This document shows, piece after piece, positions 34,206 through 44,067 of a DNA stretch of 64,000 bases. Origin of the DNA: JACDAE01 sp963717195 (lineage in GTDB: Bacteria; Chloroflexota; Ktedonobacteria; Ktedonobacterales; Ktedonobacteraceae); the NCBI GenBank assembly GCA_963717195.1, contig CAVQVR010000013.1, forward strand, positions 186,001 through 250,000, read 5' to 3'. Under the pieces are notes generated by a model. That model made no database searches, was not told where the DNA came from, and was given only the letters and a program-made list of their open reading frames with translations. A program made the position numbers and the translations under genes. How positions within the stretch are numbered: position 1 is the first letter of the stretch; each line of letters begins with the position of its first letter.

Positions 34206-36182
34206 ATGGCTTTTTCGTTTTCTCAAGTCTGGCGAAGGTTTGTCAAAGGTATCAATAGTCTAGGTAACCATGAAGCGCTGGGAAAGCTTGGCGATTTTAC
34301 CACCACGCCACGTGTGATCTCTCTTTCGCTTTTTTCTATTGTGATTGGTGTGATTGGCGCCTTTGTGGCGTTGGCCTTGCTGCGACTCATTGGTTTGTTT
34401 ACTAATCTTTTTTTCTTTCAGCGCTGGAGTACTGTTCTTGTTTCACCAGCAGGAAATCACCTGGGAATCTTTGAAGTAGTTGTGCCAGTGATCGGGGCAC
34501 TCCTTATCGGTTTGATGGCCCGTTATGGTTCTGAGCGTATTCGTGGTCATGGTATTCCTGAGGCGATTGAGGCTATCCTGATCAATGGAAGCAAGATCGA
34601 GCCGAAGGTTGCGCTACTCAAACCTCTCTCTTCAGCTATTTCCATTGGTTCGGGTGGACCATTTGGCGCGGAGGGGCCAATAATCATGACTGGTGGGGCG
34701 CTTGGTTCAATGATTGCTCAGTATTTTCACTTGACCAGTGTCGAGCGCAAAATCTTACTTGTGGCTGGAGCTGCTGCTGGTATGTCGGCCACCTTTGCCT
34801 CGCCTGTTGCAGCGGTGTTGCTGGCAGTTGAGTTACTGCTCTTTGAGTGGAAGCCACGCAGCTTGATCCCCGTTGCACTTGCTAGCGTCACTGCCGATGT
34901 GCTGCGTCGTTATATTATTGGTTTAGGGCCACTTTTTCCAACAGGTTCACATCCTATTTTTATTGGTCCAGTAAATATTTTTGCTTGTGTGCTGGTCGGA
35001 CTGCTGGCTGGTGTGCTCTCTTCACTCCTGACGATGGCTGTCTATGCTAGTGAAGATGCGTTCCACCGTTTGCCCATTCACTGGATGTGGTGGCCTGCTA
35101 TTGGTGGTCTGGTGATTGGCGTTGGTGGTCTGATCTATCCTCAAGCGCTGGGTGTAGGATACGATACTATTGGTGCGTTGTTGCAAGGTCATTATACTCT
35201 GCAACTGCTGATCGGCGTTTTGCTTGTTAAATCGGTCATCTGGTCCGTTTCGCTTGGTTCAGGAACATCTGGTGGTGTGCTGGCACCGCTTTTGATGATG
35301 GGAGGTGCACTCGGTGGCCTGGAATCGCTCTTCCTGCCCAATCTGGGTCCTGGTTTCTGGCCACTGGTCAGTATGGGGGCAATCCTGGGCGGCACTATGC
35401 GCTCACCATTCACTGGCATCATTTTTATGCTGGAATTGACCCACGATGTCAATATGCTTGTACCCTTGCTTATTGCAGTTGTGATTGCTCATGGCTTTAC
35501 TGTGCTTGTGATGCGACGCTCTATTCTAACCGAGAAAGTGAGCCGACGGGGATATCACCTCAGCCGCGAGTATGCAACCGATCCTCTGGAGATCATCTTC
35601 GTACGCGAAGTTATGCGTACGAAGATCGTTGCTCTGTCTGACATCGTTTCCTGGCAAGACCTGACAGCTACCTTACATGAGAATGGTAATAATCAACCTG
35701 GACGTTCGCAGCGCCTCTATCCGATTCTCAATTCCGAAGGAGTATTAAAAGGTGTAATGACGCGGAATAATTTGATACGTCTCCAGGCAGAGCAGGGAAA
35801 TTCTCTCACGTCAGGCTCACAGCAGTTACAGGCGCCGACTGCCAATGATCAGGCAAAGGACAAAGGAGATGGTGCGAAAAGATCGCTTGCCCTCTCGACT
35901 GAGCAAGAAGTCTCGCTTGATCACCTGTATTTTGACCCAGTTGTCGCCTATCCTGATGAGCCTCTACGTGTTGTCGTCTATCGCATGGCTGTGACAGGTT
36001 ATACGTGTTTCCCTGTGGTTGAGCGCAGTAATCCTCAGAAACTGGTAGGGATAATCTCACTCACTGACCTGCTTAAGGCCAGAGGGCGTAATCTGGAAGA
36101 AGAACGGCACCGTGAACGTGTTCTGCGCCTGCACGTCCTTTTCCAGCCACGTAATAAGGATAAGATCGAGAAGCTTTCCTGA
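34206..36182 (+). CDS. ClC-family chloride channel/antiporter with C-terminal CBS pair
   Basis: A 658-residue integral membrane protein. The ClC selectivity motifs are present in variant form: GHGIPEA (about residue 113, family GSGIP), GAEGP (about 153, the gating glutamate kept) and GTSGGVLAPLL (about 352). Ten or more hydrophobic helices precede two cytoplasmic CBS domains (about 470-545 and 575-640), between which a Gln/Lys/Ser-rich linker is inserted. It moves Cl-, possibly in exchange with H+. It is translationally linked to the MarR gene (2 bases apart), which is an uncommon pairing and may mean ion or acid stress control. Confidence 0.9.
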   Translation: MAFSFSQVWRRFVKGINSLGNHEALGKLGDFTTTPRVISLSLFSIVIGVIGAFVALALLRLIGLFTNLFFFQRWSTVLVSPAGNHLGIFEVVVPVIGALLIGLMARYGSERIRGHGIPEAIEAILINGSKIEPKVALLKPLSSAISIGSGGPFGAEGPIIMTGGALGSMIAQYFHLTSVERKILLVAGAAAGMSATFASPVAAVLLAVELLLFEWKPRSLIPVALASVTADVLRRYIIGLGPLFPTGSHPIFIGPVNIFACVLVGLLAGVLSSLLTMAVYASEDAFHRLPIHWMWWPAIGGLVIGVGGLIYPQALGVGYDTIGALLQGHYTLQLLIGVLLVKSVIWSVSLGSGTSGGVLAPLLMMGGALGGLESLFLPNLGPGFWPLVSMGAILGGTMRSPFTGIIFMLELTHDVNMLVPLLIAVVIAHGFTVLVMRRSILTEKVSRRGYHLSREYATDPLEIIFVREVMRTKIVALSDIVSWQDLTATLHENGNNQPGRSQRLYPILNSEGVLKGVMTRNNLIRLQAEQGNSLTSGSQQLQAPTANDQAKDKGDGAKRSLALSTEQEVSLDHLYFDPVVAYPDEPLRVVVYRMAVTGYTCFPVVERSNPQKLVGIISLTDLLKARGRNLEEERHRERVLRLHVLFQPRNKDKIEKLS

Positions 36183-36197
36183 ATGCAGATCGAATTT

Positions 36198-38192
36198 TTA
36201 TTCGACCATCGATCTTCTAACCTCAATAACCTGGTCGCGTAACTGCGCCGCCTTCTCAAATTCGAGTTGTTTGGCCGCCGTACGCATCTGTGACTCCAGG
36301 TCTTTAATCAGACGCAACGCCTCGTCCTTTGGTAATGTCGCCAGAGCTATTGCGGTCGCTTTGCCATCTGCCACTGCTCCATCCGCACCACTCATCGCTT
36401 TAATGCGGTCAGATAGCGCCTTCACTTCCTTCTTGATGCCGCGCGGAGTGATATTGTAGCGCTCGTTATAAGCAAGTTGAAGCGTGCGACGGCGATTGGT
36501 TTCATCGATTGCACGCTGCATCGATTTCGTCGTTTTATCGGCATACATGATGACGCTCCCTTCCACATGGCGAGCGGCGCGCCCAATCATCTGTACCAGC
36601 GAACCCTCTGAACGTAGGAAGCCCTCTTTATCGGCGTCGAGAATAGCAACCAGTGAGACCTCTGGCAGGTCGAGGCCTTCTCGTAACAGGTTGATGCCAA
36701 CCACCACGTCATACACGCCCAGGCGTAGATCACGTAGTATCTCTATGCGCTCAATCGTGTCGATCTCTGAGTGCAAGTAATGGACTTTGATATTTAGTTC
36801 TTGCATATAGTCTGCAAGGTCTTCCGCCATCTTCTTGGTTAGTGTGGTGACCAGGACACGTTGCCCCTTTGAGACGCGCTGCCTGATCTCAGCCAGTAGA
36901 TCATCGATCTGTCCCTTTGTCGCTCGAACGCTGATTTCTGGATCGATAAGGCCAGTTGGACGAATGAGCTGTTCAACAATGGTCTCACTATGCTCATATT
37001 CGTAGGGACCAGGCGTTGCTGAGACGAACAGGGCCTGGCTGATCTGGTGCTCAAACTCCGTGAAGGTGAGTGGGCGGTTATCCATAGCCGAGGGGAGTCG
37101 GAAGCCGAAATCGACGAGTACCTGTTTGCGTGAGCGATCACCCGCGAACATGCCACGTACCTGCGGTAATGCTACATGCAATTCGTCGACGACCAGCAGA
37201 TAATCATCGGGCATATAGTCAAGCAATGTCCATGGTTGCTCCCCAGCTCCTCGACCCGCCAGGTGACGCGAGTAGTTCTCAACTCCTGAGCAGAAACCTG
37301 TCTCGCGTAGCATCTCAATATCAAAATTGGTACGCTGCTTCAGGCGTGCTGCTTCCAGTATCTTGCCTTCTGTCTCTAGCTCCACCAGCCGTCCTTCGAG
37401 TTCCTTTTCAATCAGCTTTACGGCCTCGTTCAGGCGGTCCTGTGTTGTGACCCAGTGCTTGGCGGGATAGATGTCCAGGCGCTGACGTTTGCCCAGTACC
37501 TCACCTGTAAGCGGATCGATCTCGGTCATACGCTCAATCTCGTCGCCAAAGAACTCAATGCGTACCGCTACATCTTCATAGGCAGGGAAGATCTCCAGCA
37601 CATCGCCACGGACGCGAAAACGTCCGCGAATAAAGTTTGCATCGTTGCGCTCATACTGAATCTCATTCAGGTGACGTAAGATTTTATCGCGCCGTCGCTC
37701 TTCTCCTACCTTTATAGTGAGCACAACCTCGCCATATTCTTCTGGACTACCCAGGCCATAGATGCAGGAGACGGAAGCAACAATCAATACATCACGCCGT
37801 TCAAAAAGACTGCGCGTTGTTGAGAGTCGCAACTTCTCAATCTCTTCATTGACCATACTCTCTTTTTCAACGTAGGTATCTGTGCGTGCAATATACGCCT
37901 CTGGCTGATAGTAGTCATAGTAAGAGACAAAGTACTCAACGGCATTATTTGGAAAGAACTCTTTATATTCGCTGTAGAGTTGCGCGGCCAATGTCTTGTT
38001 GGGGGCAAGCACCAGCGTGGGTTTCTGTACCTGCTCGACGATCTTTGCAACTGTATATGTTTTACCACTGCCTGTAACGCCTAATAATGTCTGCTGCTTA
38101 TAGCCATTTCTAATACCCTGAACTAGCTGAGTAATCGCTTCTGGCTGATCACCTGTTGGCTGAAATGGTGCCTCTACTTTAAATTCTGCCAT
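36198..38192 (-). CDS. uvrB: Excinuclease ABC subunit B
   Basis: A 664-residue UvrB, full length. Walker A GVTGSGKTYT (about residues 36-45), the beta-hairpin region YYDYYQPEAYIARTDTYVEKE, helicase motifs LLVVDELHVALP (family DESH replaced here by DELH) and VGINLLREGLDLPEVSLV, and the C-terminal UVR domain IKDLESQMRTAAKQLEFEKA are all seen. It loads damage from UvrA and recruits UvrC in nucleotide excision repair. TTG at 38231 extends the frame, but the -10 box at 38244 would place that codon at the transcript's 5' end, so the ATG at 38192 is preferred. Confidence 0.95.
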   Translation of the reverse strand: MAEFKVEAPFQPTGDQPEAITQLVQGIRNGYKQQTLLGVTGSGKTYTVAKIVEQVQKPTLVLAPNKTLAAQLYSEYKEFFPNNAVEYFVSYYDYYQPEAYIARTDTYVEKESMVNEEIEKLRLSTTRSLFERRDVLIVASVSCIYGLGSPEEYGEVVLTIKVGEERRRDKILRHLNEIQYERNDANFIRGRFRVRGDVLEIFPAYEDVAVRIEFFGDEIERMTEIDPLTGEVLGKRQRLDIYPAKHWVTTQDRLNEAVKLIEKELEGRLVELETEGKILEAARLKQRTNFDIEMLRETGFCSGVENYSRHLAGRGAGEQPWTLLDYMPDDYLLVVDELHVALPQVRGMFAGDRSRKQVLVDFGFRLPSAMDNRPLTFTEFEHQISQALFVSATPGPYEYEHSETIVEQLIRPTGLIDPEISVRATKGQIDDLLAEIRQRVSKGQRVLVTTLTKKMAEDLADYMQELNIKVHYLHSEIDTIERIEILRDLRLGVYDVVVGINLLREGLDLPEVSLVAILDADKEGFLRSEGSLVQMIGRAARHVEGSVIMYADKTTKSMQRAIDETNRRRTLQLAYNERYNITPRGIKKEVKALSDRIKAMSGADGAVADGKATAIALATLPKDEALRLIKDLESQMRTAAKQLEFEKAAQLRDQVIEVRRSMVE

Positions 38193-38243
38193 GCTGCCCC
38201 AATCCTCATTAAGATAGAATATATTTTCCAAAAAGTTACCCTC

Positions 38244-38249
38244 ATTATA
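38244..38249 (-). promoter_or_regulatory. -10 box of uvrB
   Basis: TATAAT on the minus strand with an AT-rich, weak -35; gives a leader of about 45 bases to the ATG at 38192. Confidence 0.5.
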
Positions 38250-38331
38250 TCATTACAGGCTTTGTAATGCATAACGCCAGTGTTTCAGAGAGTACTAAGA
38301 ACTTTTGATGCATTCTAAAGTGACCTTAGCA

Positions 38332-38375
38332 TTGACATGGCCTGAATGTACATGCTATCATCAAAGTGATATAAT
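38332..38375 (+). promoter_or_regulatory. Promoter for the small membrane protein transcript
   Basis: TTGACA (38332-38337), 18 bases, TATCAT (38356-38361), with a second TATAAT at 38370-38375. The gene begins at 38692, so the leader is 310-330 bases; no known RNA motif was recognised in it. Confidence 0.55.
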
Positions 38376-38691
38376 AGAGTGTATAACGATACTGGCTGTC
38401 AACGAATGACAACCCTCAAGAACCAGAGACAAATGGTTTCTCCTACACTGGCCACGAAGGCCGGACTCCTCCCTTATAATCCCTCCTGGATATGGGAGCC
38501 ATTGCCGATAGTGAGATAGAATAAAGCATCACGGAAATAAGATGCTCACGTGTCGTGCCTGGCCAGGTAACCTTTTCTGTAGATTGTGTAGCGGAAGAGG
38601 TACTGGTTGGAAATACATAAATAATAGAGAAGTCGCTTCTTCTTACTTAAGGGGATAGAGGAGAACGTCTTATAGATATGTGAGGTGATGG

Positions 38692-38883
38692 ATGTCCAAG
38701 AAAAGCCCAACTTTACTAAAAGTATATGTCATTCCTGTGCTGCTGCTCAATTGCGCTCTGGTAGCCTGGAATTTTCTCACCACGTATTCAGTGCATGGAG
38801 TACCGACCTATCTAGGGTATATGGTGATCGTAACAGTAAGCCTGTACCTGTACCTGATGTATCTGGGTCGCTACCTCTATTAG
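38692..38883 (+). CDS. Small two-helix membrane protein
   Basis: A 63-residue protein made almost only of two hydrophobic helices, LLKVYVIPVLLLNCALVAWNFL and a Tyr/Leu-rich YLGYMVIVTVSLYLYLMYLGRYL, separated by a short loop. A good GAGGTGATGG precedes the ATG and a promoter lies 330 bases upstream, which argues for a real gene. Overlapping longer frame at 38685 is in another phase and lacks its own ribosome binding site. I recognise no family; it could be a helper or regulator of a membrane complex. Confidence 0.6.
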   Translation: MSKKSPTLLKVYVIPVLLLNCALVAWNFLTTYSVHGVPTYLGYMVIVTVSLYLYLMYLGRYLY

Positions 38884-39441
38884 TCTCGTGCGGGTTTTTG
38901 AACAGGGAGAGAAAAAGTAAAAAATCGCTCAGGTGAGAGAGAAACGCTTTCTCTCATCGGGCAGTAAGACAATGCTGTTTCAAATAGATATCCTCATTAA
39001 CTCCCCGCTCACTCATGCACTTTCTTAGTTTGATCAATTACGCTTTCTCTTAATCTTTAATTGATGTGCAAAGTGCACAGGTGCATTTGAATACTCTAAA
39101 TAAAATCTAAAGATGCGATGTGAATTCTAAGAAAATGCTTAGCAAAACAGGAATGTTTCTCAAAAAAATCTAAAGGAATAGCTGCCTATTGTGCACATTG
39201 CACAAGTTAAGGGAACGTAATTCATGTAGATTGCATCTACTATTAATACATGGTAAAGTTTTATACTTCTTTCCAAGAGAAAGAAATGAAGAGTATCAAT
39301 GAAAATTCCTCACTCAATGGAACTGGATGGATGTTTTTCTACGTTTGCCTCCACCGCTCACTGCTGAGAAGAGTGCTGTTACCCATCCTAAATAGAAGAG
39401 AAACTCTCCCTGGATTTATTCTGACTGAAAGGACTGATTGT
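38884..39441 (+). promoter_or_regulatory. Upstream region of amt with two TGTGCA-N3-TGCACA sites
   Basis: TGTGCA-AAG-TGCACA at 39065-39079 and the perfect palindrome TTGTGCA-CAT-TGCACAA at 39189-39205, 124 bases apart centre to centre, form a likely operator pair for a nitrogen regulator. A partly overlapping TGCACAGGTGCA (39074-39085) adds a further half site. The rest, to 39441, holds no gene; the open frame from 39250 is an N-terminal extension of amt without family support. Confidence 0.55.
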
Positions 39442-40989
39442 ATGATGACGACTCTTCTTCGTACTGCCTGGGATCGCATGCGTACTAACTGGCACAATCC
39501 CGTCACCCGGCGCTATGTAATTTTGTACATGGGTGGTAAACTCCTGGGCCTGGCCCTGGTGCTTGTCGCGATAACAACGTTCCTACCCTCGGTGGTGCAT
39601 GCGGCGACCGGAGCAACTGGACCTACTCCAGAGATGAATGCTGTCAATACCGTCTGGACGCTGGTTGCTGCATTCCTTGTTTTCTGTATGCAGGTTGGCT
39701 TTGTAATGTTGGAAGCAGGCTTCGCGCGTTCTCGTGAATCCGTGAATATCCTGGTAGAAGGTATTGCTGACACGTGTATTTGTGGCATCTTATTCTGGGC
39801 CTGGGGCTTTGCCTTTATGTTTGAGCCAGGTACTGGTTTTATTGGTACTCACGGTTTCCTCTTGATGGGGCTGCCATCCACCTATGGGACAACCGGTATA
39901 CCAGTGCTGGCGTTCTGGGTTTTCCAGTTTGCATTTGCTGATACCGCTTCGACGATTACTTCTGGTGCTATGATCGGACGTTGCGGCTTCTGGGGCGACA
40001 TTTTATATAGTATCGGTGTTACTGGTTTTATCTATCCAATTATTGGACACTGGTCCTGGGGTCCTGACGGCTGGCTAGCTCTGGCTGGCTTCCATGATTT
40101 TGCCGGTTCAACAGTGGTGCATAGTATTGGTGGTGCTATCTCCCTGGCTGGCGCTCTTGCGCTCGGTCCTCGCCTGGGACGTGTCTTCAAGCGCGACGGT
40201 GGCGGTCCTCCTCCTGCACATGACCTGGTAATTGGTGCTGTTGGTGGCTTGATCCTCTGGTTCGGCTGGTATGGTTTTAATCCAGGTAGCACGCTTTCCG
40301 CTCTTGATACGGTTGGTATCGGACGTGTCTCATTTAATACTACTCTGGCAGCTTGTTCTGCTGGACTTGCGGCCTTATTCATCTCGTATGCTCGTACGAA
40401 AAAGTGGGATCTTGGACTTACTGTCAACGGCTTCTTAGCAGGACTGGTCGCCATTACCTGTCCCTGCTACTGGGTTGATCCAATTGGAGCCTTTTTCATC
40501 GGCATTGGTGCGGCCTTTGTCGTAGTCTGGGGCCTGGATCTGTTAGAGTATCTGCGCATTGATGATCCAATTGGAGCAGTCCCTGTCCACCTTTTCGCAG
40601 GTATCTGGGGGACACTCTCGCTTGGCCTGTTCGCAGCAGGAGCGTATGGAGCTTCGACGGCGACCGGACCGGATACGAGTAGTGTCGTAACGGGTCTATT
40701 CTACGGTGGTGGTGTTACTCAGTTGCTCGATCAGCTTCTTGGCTCGGGAGCGACGGTATTGGCTACCCTGGCGATCTCATTGATCTTGATGTATGGCCTC
40801 AAATATGTTGGTGTGCTTCGTGTCTCGAAGGAAGGCGAACTTGAGGGTCTGGATATACACGAGCATGGTGCATCCGCGTATCCCGAATATGCTCTGGCTG
40901 TTGCAGGTTCCTCCAATGGGCACAATGGGCATGCAGGGACACTTGCTTCTGTAGAGCCAACGGAAAGTCCGGTTCTGTCACAAGAGTAA
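39442..40989 (+). CDS. amt: Ammonium transporter, Amt/Mep/Rh family
   Basis: A 515-residue membrane protein with eleven or so hydrophobic helices. Family signatures are FVMLEAGFARSRESVNIL, the pore histidine in GSTVVHSIGGAISL and the second one in VPVHLFAGIWGTLSLG; the PLLxxGG-type aspartate motif is changed. A long, charged N-terminal lead (about residues 1-30) and an AAT-GP signal-like segment precede the first helix. It imports ammonium. The ATG at 39442 with AAAGGA was chosen over the open frame start at 39250. No glnK/glnB gene follows, which is unusual because PII genes are often paired with amt. Confidence 0.92.
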   Translation: MMTTLLRTAWDRMRTNWHNPVTRRYVILYMGGKLLGLALVLVAITTFLPSVVHAATGATGPTPEMNAVNTVWTLVAAFLVFCMQVGFVMLEAGFARSRESVNILVEGIADTCICGILFWAWGFAFMFEPGTGFIGTHGFLLMGLPSTYGTTGIPVLAFWVFQFAFADTASTITSGAMIGRCGFWGDILYSIGVTGFIYPIIGHWSWGPDGWLALAGFHDFAGSTVVHSIGGAISLAGALALGPRLGRVFKRDGGGPPPAHDLVIGAVGGLILWFGWYGFNPGSTLSALDTVGIGRVSFNTTLAACSAGLAALFISYARTKKWDLGLTVNGFLAGLVAITCPCYWVDPIGAFFIGIGAAFVVVWGLDLLEYLRIDDPIGAVPVHLFAGIWGTLSLGLFAAGAYGASTATGPDTSSVVTGLFYGGGVTQLLDQLLGSGATVLATLAISLILMYGLKYVGVLRVSKEGELEGLDIHEHGASAYPEYALAVAGSSNGHNGHAGTLASVEPTESPVLSQE

Positions 40990-41054
40990 TGCTGAAGTCA
41001 TATTGTTAGCGTATTGCTTAAGGAGTTCTGGCAAGTTGTCTCACGTGAGAGAAT

Positions 41055-41573
41055 TTGAGAGAACTCCTTGCTTATTGGTACTATCCTATCCATCCTGAAA
41101 GTAACAGAACCGTGATACAAGAAGACAGACGAGATTTAGTGCGTATTGCTCAGTGGCTAGGTGAACAAAAGTATTTTCGGGTGAAAAAGATACGCCAGCT
41201 TGTGGGAACAGAGGAAAATTATCTTTTGCTCATCCGAGAAATTGATCGTGTGAAGTCACAGGTTCAGCATGCTCGCTCTTTGGAGGCGGAGGCAACGCTG
41301 ACGTTGGTAGCCTGGCTTTTAATTTTGGAGCAGTTTGAGTGGCAGTGCGCATATTGCCAGAGCAAGCCTTTCGAGATTATGAGTCATGTCGTTCCATTGC
41401 CTCGTGGTGGGACCACTTCTGAGAACTGCGTTCCCTCTTGCTATAGTTGTAGCACGGGCAAAGGAAAAGTCCATGCACGCCATCGTGTACAGTCCTTGCT
41501 GGCAGAAAGTGGAAATCTCCAATACGCTACTCTCTATTCAGAAGCTTCAGGTTCATCGGCGTTAAAACGATAA
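41055..41573 (+). CDS. HNH-type endonuclease domain protein
   Basis: A 172-residue protein. The C-terminal half has the zinc/HNH layout WQCAYCQSKPFEIMSHVVPLPRGG (CxxC at about residues 97-100, then the H of the ββα fold) and CVPSCYSCSTGKG (second CxxC at about 128-131). The N-terminal half is helical and unrecognised. The only in-frame start is TTG at 41055, behind GAGAG, so the start is a weak point. It is convergent with the response-regulator gene and their 3' ends overlap by 40 bases (41534-41573). Might be a solitary nicking or restriction-like enzyme; no partner is seen. Confidence 0.72.
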   Translation: MRELLAYWYYPIHPESNRTVIQEDRRDLVRIAQWLGEQKYFRVKKIRQLVGTEENYLLLIREIDRVKSQVQHARSLEAEATLTLVAWLLILEQFEWQCAYCQSKPFEIMSHVVPLPRGGTTSENCVPSCYSCSTGKGKVHARHRVQSLLAESGNLQYATLYSEASGSSALKR

Positions 41574-42247
41574 CCTACGCCTGAAATGGTGAGAAAAAAA
41601 TGAGGGTGAGCTGGATCTGGTTCGATCTTCCTGCGTAACTGTCCAACATAGACATGTAAATACGATGCTTTTGCCCCGTAATTCGCTCCCCATACCTGGG
41701 TAAGTAACATTTGTTGCGTTATAATTTTGCCCCGGTTCTGAATAAACACTGTTAGCAGGTCAAATTCTGTAGGGGTGAGTTTTATCTCCTTTCCATTCAC
41801 TGAGACGAGTCGCTGGGCAAAATCGACACAAAGTGATCCTGCTGTAAATGACGGTTCCGTGTGTGCCGATTGGTGGGAAGCGTGACGGAGCGCGACCCGG
41901 ATACGTGCCAGGACTTCATTAATGCCAAAAGGCTTGGAAACGTAGTCATCGGCTCCTAAATCGAGGGCAAGGACTTTATCGCGTTCTTTGTTTTTTACCG
42001 AGATGACAATGATTGGAAGATCGGATTGTGCTCGTACCCGTTTGCATACCTCTAATCCGCTCATTCCTGGCAGTCCGAGATCTAATAACATCAGATGGAG
42101 GATGTGCTGCTCCAGCGTTTCGAGCGCTTTTTCTCCAGTGTTCGCTGTGAAGACATCATATCCATGCGCCGTAAGACTTCTTTGGAGTGCCCGCAGAATT
42201 TCATTCTCGTCGTCAACTATTAGAATACTTGCTTTACGTTTGCTCAT
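41534..42247 (-). CDS. KdpE-like OmpR-family response regulator
   Basis: A 237-residue two-component regulator: receiver acidic pair DD12-13, phosphoacceptor Asp56 in LMLLDLGLPG, conserved Lys in YVSKPFG, then an OmpR winged helix with IKLTPTEFDLLTVF and YLHVYVGQLRRKIEPD. Its closest style is KdpE, which switches on the KdpFABC potassium pump, but no kdp operon is near. The first codons overlap the end of the sensor kinase gene (frame-corrected stop at 42234-42236), so the pair is translationally coupled. Confidence 0.92.
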   Translation of the reverse strand: MSKRKASILIVDDENEILRALQRSLTAHGYDVFTANTGEKALETLEQHILHLMLLDLGLPGMSGLEVCKRVRAQSDLPIIVISVKNKERDKVLALDLGADDYVSKPFGINEVLARIRVALRHASHQSAHTEPSFTAGSLCVDFAQRLVSVNGKEIKLTPTEFDLLTVFIQNRGKIITQQMLLTQVWGANYGAKASYLHVYVGQLRRKIEPDPAHPHFFLTISGVGYRFNADEPEASE

Positions 42248-43930
42248 AGTTATCCTCTATTTTGCTTAATGGGAGCGTAAAGTGAAATAGAGCTCCTCCT
42301 CCGTCTCTTGACTCTACCCGGATATGACCTCCATGCGCTTCAACCAATGCCCGACAAATTGCGAGTCCGAGCCCGGAACCACGCAAGTAGGTGGTGACAG
42401 GATGTTCTCCCAGAACACGGTAGAACTTATCAAAATTCTCTCTCGCTCCGAGGGCTTAACACCTGGGCCTCGATCAGCGATGCTCACACAAACCAGTTTT
42501 TCTGTGCAATGGATGCTTACGTCGATTGGTGAACCATCTGGAGTGTGATGGATGGCATTTTCAATGATGTTGGTTACAACCTGGTCAATCTGCACAGAAT
42601 CGATCTCGACTGGAGGCAACATATCCGGAATATCGACCAGGACTTTTCGTCCGCGCAATTGTTCATGCATCCGATCCAAAATATCGTGTACCAGTTCATC
42701 GAGAGGATACCAGACTTTTTCAGGATGCAATGCTCCAGCTTCAATTCGTGACATATCCAGTAAATTTTCTACCAATCCATTGAGTCTATCGGTCTCACGC
42801 TCAATTGCTGAGATAAAACTCTGGCGTGCATCTTCATTCCATTCTACCTCTTTTTGCTGTAAACTTGTCACTGAAGTCTTAATGGTTGCAAGTGGCGTGC
42901 GTAAATCATGTGATACCGATGAGAGTAACGCCGAGCGTAGGGCGTCCGTTTTCTGAAGTATCTTTGTCTGTAAACTTTCATTTCTGAGCCGCCCTCGTTC
43001 AATGATTGTAACGGCCTGCTCTAGAAAAGCGGAGAAAAAGATACTCTGTGACGTAGGATAGTCGTATTCCTTGCCAAGACCCTCCTCTAGAGGCACGCAC
43101 TGTGTATCTTCCTTGATGTTTAAACGAAGTATACCGATGACCTGCTGCTCAGTTTTTAGCGGAATAAGGCGTATATAACGATGTAGCTGATGTTCCTTTT
43201 TCCTGTTTTGCCTTTCTAGCGATAATGGGTGAGTGTTGGTAGAGAGCGTATCAGTGGTATTTTTCAAATTTACAGGGTTTCCGTGCATTTGCACCCATTT
43301 TATCATAGCGGCTTCATCAGCAGAGATTTGTATCTGTTCAATAGGGGTAGAAACGCATACCTGGAGTATAAAGTCTCCTTCTGCATGAGAATAGAGAAAC
43401 GCGCAATCTACTATGCCTGATGAGGAATACACTTCAATGATGGAATGCGCTAAAATGGTGAGCTGGTGCCTGACATCTTCCTGCCGGTTGGTGGCTCGTA
43501 ATATGTCATAGAGCATACGCGTTTCGCGTTCGCGGTGGCTTGCATCTTCTGCCCATTGACGCAGCGCAGAGGTAAGTTGACTTGTTAAAATTGCTACGAT
43601 GAGAAAGACAATTAATGTCAAAATATCTGAGAATTTGGCAACTGTCAAACTATATACCGGGGGAATAAGCAGAAAATCAAACAGGAAGAAGGCGAAGAGC
43701 GATGCGAGTAATGATGCATAGAGACCACGTAAAGCTGCAAGCGCCAGTATAACGAGTAAATAGATTAGAAAGCTATCGGGTATTTTTAGATAGAGTTGTA
43801 ACAGGGAGATGAAACCTGTAAAGGAAACAATGCTCCCCAATGCCAGCAGACTGTCGATAACATAGTGTTTCCTACTCGATTTACCTCTTTTGTATATTTT
43901 TGGTAATATTTGTAGGCCTTTGGAATTCAT
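42234..43930 (-). pseudogene. KdpD-like sensor histidine kinase with a C-terminal frameshift
   Basis: The read frame stops at 42314, but restoring one base gives a full kinase. Four membrane helices of the DUF4118 sensor type (SLLALGSIVSFTGFISLL ... LIVFLIVAILTSQL), a GAF-like region (about 145-300), the HisKA box SSVSHDLRTPLATIK and N box NIIENAIHHT lead to VSIADRGPGVKPSERERI. There the frame is lost in a run of four T (plus-strand A at 42432-42435). Adding one T continues FDKFYRVLGEHP, GSGLGLAICRALVEAHGG and a normal end overlapping the regulator start. The KdpD N-terminal USP domain is absent. Homopolymer error is likely. Confidence 0.85.
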
Positions 43931-44067
43931 GTTCTCCCTGTTTTCTTTGATGCCTTGGGAAGAAAGCTGAAGAGATGTCTCCTGCTAGCATAAAAGATAT
44001 AGGGGTGCGTGTCAATGTGTAAAATAAATAAAAATAAACGGATAAACGGGCTTTTGCGTAATTGTGT

